Shown: piece by piece, positions 56,746 through 64,000 of the stretch | Layout of the letters: the number at the start of each line of letters is the position of its first letter | Position numbering within the stretch: the stretch's first letter is position 1 | Origin: Mycolicibacterium litorale | Lineage (GTDB): Bacteria; Actinomycetota; Actinomycetes; Mycobacteriales; Mycobacteriaceae | Assembly (NCBI RefSeq): GCF_010731695.1 | Contig: NZ_AP022586.1 | Location: 4,650,001-4,714,000, forward strand | Length of the DNA stretch: 64,000 nucleotides | Direction: 5' to 3' | The notes under the pieces: generated by a model | Told to the model about the DNA's origin: nothing | The model's database searches: none | Seen by the model: only the letters and a program-made list of their open reading frames with translations | Translations under genes and position numbers: made by a program

Positions 56746-57531
56746 TCAGCGATAGGCGGTGAAACGGGCGGTCAGGGCGAGCTGACCGTCGGCGCCGACC
56801 GCCTGGGCGTCGGCCACCCCGGTGGACCTCCCGACGCGCAAGGCCGTTGCGCTGTAACGGCATTCGCCGCCGGCGACGAGGCGGCGCAGGAAGTTCACCC
56901 GCAGGGATCCGGTCCGCAGCGGGGCGTCGGTGCGGCCCTCGTTGACCGCGGCGGACGCGACGAGTTCCAGACCCGTGGCCGCCACCCCGCCGTGCACCAC
57001 GCCGAGCATGTTGTTGATCACCGGGTCGGCATCCTGGCGCAGGGCGGCGGCGCCGTCCGGTGCGACGGCCATCATCGCGGCCAGTCCGGCCTTGCGGGTG
57101 TGGTGTTCTTCGTTCTCCGGCCATTCGGTGAACTGGGCGCCGGTGATGTAGAACGACCGCACGCTGCCGGTACCGATGACGGTGTCGCGGTGGCTGAACT
57201 CGCAGACGGCGAGCGCGGTGGCGCCTTTGGCGGCGACCGGCCTGGCCCTGGCGAGCACGCCCGCGTCGTCGGTGGTGATCAGGTCGGCGGCCTCGGGAAT
57301 GAGTTCGAGGGACAGTTCGGTGGACACGGTCCATTCGTCGTCGCCGCGCCGCAGGTGGTTGGCCAGTCCGCCGACGTGGTCGAGCAGCATCGCCAGCGCG
57401 GCCGCCGACGGCAGCCCGGTGAGCGGGTTGACCAGACCGTGGGTGGGCATGGACGCGATGCTGTGGTCACCGGTGCCCTCGAACGTCTCGACGCCGAACC
57501 GGCCGATCGGGGTGTTGAGGGGGTGCGACAT
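56746..57531 (-). CDS. PaaI-type double hotdog thioesterase
   Basis: A protein of 261 residues with two hotdog-like halves. The first has HGLVNPLTGLPSAAALAMLLDHVGGLANHLR; the second has NNMLGVVHGGVAATGLELVASAAV, with HGG as in PaaI. The conserved Asp, Asn and HGG motif support acyl-CoA thioesterase activity. Substrate unknown. It stands alone, 26 nt upstream of the ClC gene. Confidence 0.85.
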   Translation of the reverse strand: MSHPLNTPIGRFGVETFEGTGDHSIASMPTHGLVNPLTGLPSAAALAMLLDHVGGLANHLRRGDDEWTVSTELSLELIPEAADLITTDDAGVLARARPVAAKGATALAVCEFSHRDTVIGTGSVRSFYITGAQFTEWPENEEHHTRKAGLAAMMAVAPDGAAALRQDADPVINNMLGVVHGGVAATGLELVASAAVNEGRTDAPLRTGSLRVNFLRRLVAGGECRYSATALRVGRSTGVADAQAVGADGQLALTARFTAYR

Positions 57532-58173
57532 CGCGTTTCAGCATGGCCGGAGAGGCCGCGACGGGATACCACTGGGGGGTATCCGCGCGGCGCGGGGTAC
57601 CGGGTCGCGGGTCGCGCCTGGCGCCGAAACTGTTGCTGCGCAGAGGGATACGCCCGAATGCGTGGTGGCGCGCCCCCGGCGCGCAACATCGGCCAGGCGT
57701 CCGATCCGCCCTCGGAGGTGGTCAGAACACCTTTTCATGTGTGACCCAGCAATCTCTAAGAATCTGACTAGGCTCTGTGCAAACGTCACACCGCCAACAA
57801 TGCCAGCAAAACGGCCGCAAGATTCAACGCCAGCAAACTCATCATCGGCGACAGCAATTGACGGGCCCGTGGGGCTGCGTCCGGCGGTGCGTCGGGGGTG
57901 CGGCGAAAATGCCACGGAGGCAACGACATCCGCGCTGAGGCGCCGCTTGGCGCCCGCCGGTCGGCAACGTGCCGGGCGAGTATAGTTAGGTCTGACTAAG
58001 TTGGCATGTCAGGCAGTGTTTGTCTTATCGTTTTCTCCACTTGTGGCGAGTGGAAAAAAGGCCGCTGTTCAGTGCTGCACATCGGACCGCCTCCGCCCCG
58101 TCGGCTCACGCCGTCGCAGACGGCAGCGGTGCTGAAGCTTCGCCGAAGGTTCGAGAGTAAGGGTCAGGTGGGA
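57532..58173. other. 642-bp non-coding gap upstream of gltB
   Basis: No convincing gene. It is less GC-rich around 57730-57860 and 57980-58070. It contains a repeated TCTGACTA(A/G)G (57763-57772 and 57991-58000), a -10-like TATAGT (57981-57986) and an in-frame open stretch before the gltB ATG from 58006 ([20 protein letters not shown]) that looks non-genic. Probably a long regulatory leader for gltBD. Confidence 0.6.
57981..57999 (+). promoter_or_regulatory. Promoter with overlapping inverted repeat for gltB
   Basis: A TATAGT -10 element (57981-57986) runs into TTAG-GTCTGA-CTAA (57986-57999), a 4-bp inverted repeat resembling half of an iron-box (IdeR) sequence. GltB and GltD need iron-sulfur clusters, so iron control would be logical; the match is only partial. 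Confidence 0.35.
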
Positions 58174-62779
<4,606 letters not shown>

Positions 62780-62787
<8 letters not shown>

Positions 62788-64000
62788 TCCCCGCGGTTTT
62801 CTCAAGTACACCCATCGTGAACTCCCGCAGCGCCGGCCGGTGCCCCTGCGGCTGCGCGACTGGAAAGAGGTCTACGAGGACTTCTCCCACGAGACGCTGC
62901 AGACCCAGGCCGCCCGCTGCATGGACTGCGGGATCCCGTTCTGCCACAACGGCTGTCCGCTCGGGAACCTGATCCCCGAGTGGAACGACCTGGTCTTCAA
63001 GGACCGGTGGCGCGACGCGATCGAGCGGCTGCACGCGACCAACAACTTCCCGGAGTTCACCGGGCGGCTGTGCCCGGCGCCGTGCGAGGCCGCATGCGTG
63101 CTCGGCATCAACCAGGATCCGGTGACCATCAAGCAGGTCGAGGTCGAGATCATCGACAACGCCTTCGACGAGGGCTGGGTCGTCCCGCTGCCGCCGGACC
63201 GGCTGACCGGTAAGAAGGTCGCCGTCGTGGGCTCCGGGCCCGCCGGCCTGGCCGCCGCGCAACAGCTGACGCGCGCCGGCCACACCGTCACGGTGTTCGA
63301 GCGGGCCGACCGCATCGGCGGCCTGCTGCGCTATGGCATCCCCGAGTTCAAGATGGAGAAGCACCACATCGACCGCCGGCTGGAACAGATGGAGGCCGAA
63401 GGCACCCAGTTCCGCACCGGTGTCAACGTCGGCGTCGACATCTCCGTCGCCCAGCTGCGTTCGGAGTTCGACGCGGTGGTGTTGGCGGGCGGTGCCACCG
63501 CATGGCGCGACCTGCCGATCCCGGGCCGTGAGCTCGACGGCATCCACCAGGCGATGGAGTTCCTGCCGTGGGCCAACCGCGTGCAGCTGGGTGACCCGGT
63601 CGTCGGTGACGACGGCGAGCCCCCGATCACCGCGAAGGGCAAGCGCGTCGTCATCATCGGCGGCGGCGACACCGGCGCGGACTGCCTGGGCACCTCGCAC
63701 CGGCAGGGCGCGGTCAGCGTGCACCAGTTCGAGATCATGCCGCGGCCGCCGGAGACGCGTGCCGACAGCACCCCGTGGCCGACCTATCCGCTGATGTACC
63801 GGGTCGCCTCGGCGCACGAAGAGGGCGGCGAGCGCGTCTTCTCGGTCAACACCGAGGAGTTCTGCGGCAAGGACGGCCACGTGACGTCGCTCAAGGTGCA
63901 CGAGGTCGAGATGAAGGCCGGGAAGTTCGAGAAGATCGAGGGCTCCGACTTCGAACTCGAGGCCGACCTGGTGCTGCTCGCGATGGGCTTCGTCGGCCCC
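62780..64000 (+). CDS. gltD: Glutamate synthase small subunit (partial at window end)
   Basis: Open from GTG 62780 ([20 protein letters not shown]) to the end of the window, about 407 residues visible. The N-terminal domain has two Cys clusters for 4Fe-4S centres: [17 protein letters not shown] and [13 protein letters not shown]-binding [17 protein letters not shown] follows at about 150, and NADPH-binding [15 protein letters not shown] at about 290. It passes electrons from NADPH to the large subunit. The C-terminal ~80 residues lie outside the window. Confidence 0.97.

Noticed and set aside
57981..58003. Full IdeR iron box upstream of gltB
   Set aside because: Only about 12 of 19 positions fit TTAGGTTAGGCTAACCTAA, so it is kept only as a low-confidence element.
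58006..58173. Longer gltB start adding 56 residues
   Set aside because: The extra segment is not similar to GltB propeptides, and ATG 58174 gives the known short propeptide before the catalytic Cys.

Overview
The window is high-GC chromosomal DNA from a mycobacterium, most likely a rapidly growing, pigmented Mycolicibacterium-type species. Indicators are the TreS/maltokinase pair, a PncA with the mycobacterial active-site pattern, F420-type split-barrel proteins, DUF732, DUF5078-like and DUF427 proteins, 13E12-family (DUF222/HNH) genes, a WS/DGAT acyltransferase and frequent GTG starts with 4-nt ATGA/GTGA overlaps. Parts of the gene order (TetR, P450, msrA, NTF2-like protein, epimerase, DUF427, later a ClC channel) recall from memory the treS to Rv0143c stretch of M. 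tuberculosis, with extra blocks inserted, including a carotenoid cluster.

Layout. 1-4.8 kb: end of a dihydroxyacetone kinase, an acetyltransferase, a frameshifted 13E12-family HNH gene, a b561-type membrane protein, an F420-type protein and a proline-rich membrane protein. 5.0-8.8 kb: a complete ABC importer operon. 8.8-13.5 kb: a phosphoribosyltransferase, a HugZ-like protein and treS-mak. 13.5-16.5 kb: a paired acyl-CoA dehydrogenase operon with a TetR regulator and palindrome. 16.5-20.5 kb: an acidic protein, a glycogen debranching enzyme, pncA and a PAS-ANTAR protein. 20.5-24.3 kb: a four-gene, translationally coupled operon of polytopic membrane proteins and a cupredoxin-like lipoprotein of unknown role. 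24.4-28 kb: alcohol dehydrogenase, tandem DUF427 protein and acyl-CoA dehydrogenase. 28-29.2 kb: a small secreted protein and two genes with SOS-type boxes. 29.7-34.2 kb: a glycosyltransferase / methyltransferase / toroid-fold enzyme operon, a convergent methyltransferase and a TetR gene, where the operon promoter and the TetR start share the same palindrome core. 34.2-39.1 kb: TetR/P450, msrA-msrB, NTF2-like protein/epimerase and two tiny coupled ORFs. 39.1-41.5 kb: two more copies of the small secreted protein, with DUF4262, SRPBCC and DUF427 genes. 41.6-51.4 kb: hydrolase, WS/DGAT and a carotenoid cluster (crtE, crtI, crtB, crtYc, crtYd, methyltransferase, crtU-like, Rieske protein), probably making an aromatic or otherwise modified carotenoid. 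51.5-57.5 kb: DNA glycosylase, dps, three small secreted proteins, aquaporin, ClC channel and thioesterase. 57.5-64 kb: a 642-bp regulatory gap, then gltB and the start of gltD.

The observations I consider most worth following are: (i) three paralogous 82-residue secreted proteins whose promoters share a 21-bp-phased CTGCCA repeat and an identically spaced GGAAT-N18-GTTT element; (ii) the TetR palindrome shared by the glycosyltransferase operon and its neighbouring regulator; (iii) SOS-type boxes overlapping the start codons of two decayed 13E12-family genes, with a third in front of an unknown gene; and (iv) the four-gene membrane/cupredoxin operon. No tRNA, rRNA, CRISPR array, transposase or integrase was seen. 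All family assignments come from reading motifs; no database search was run.
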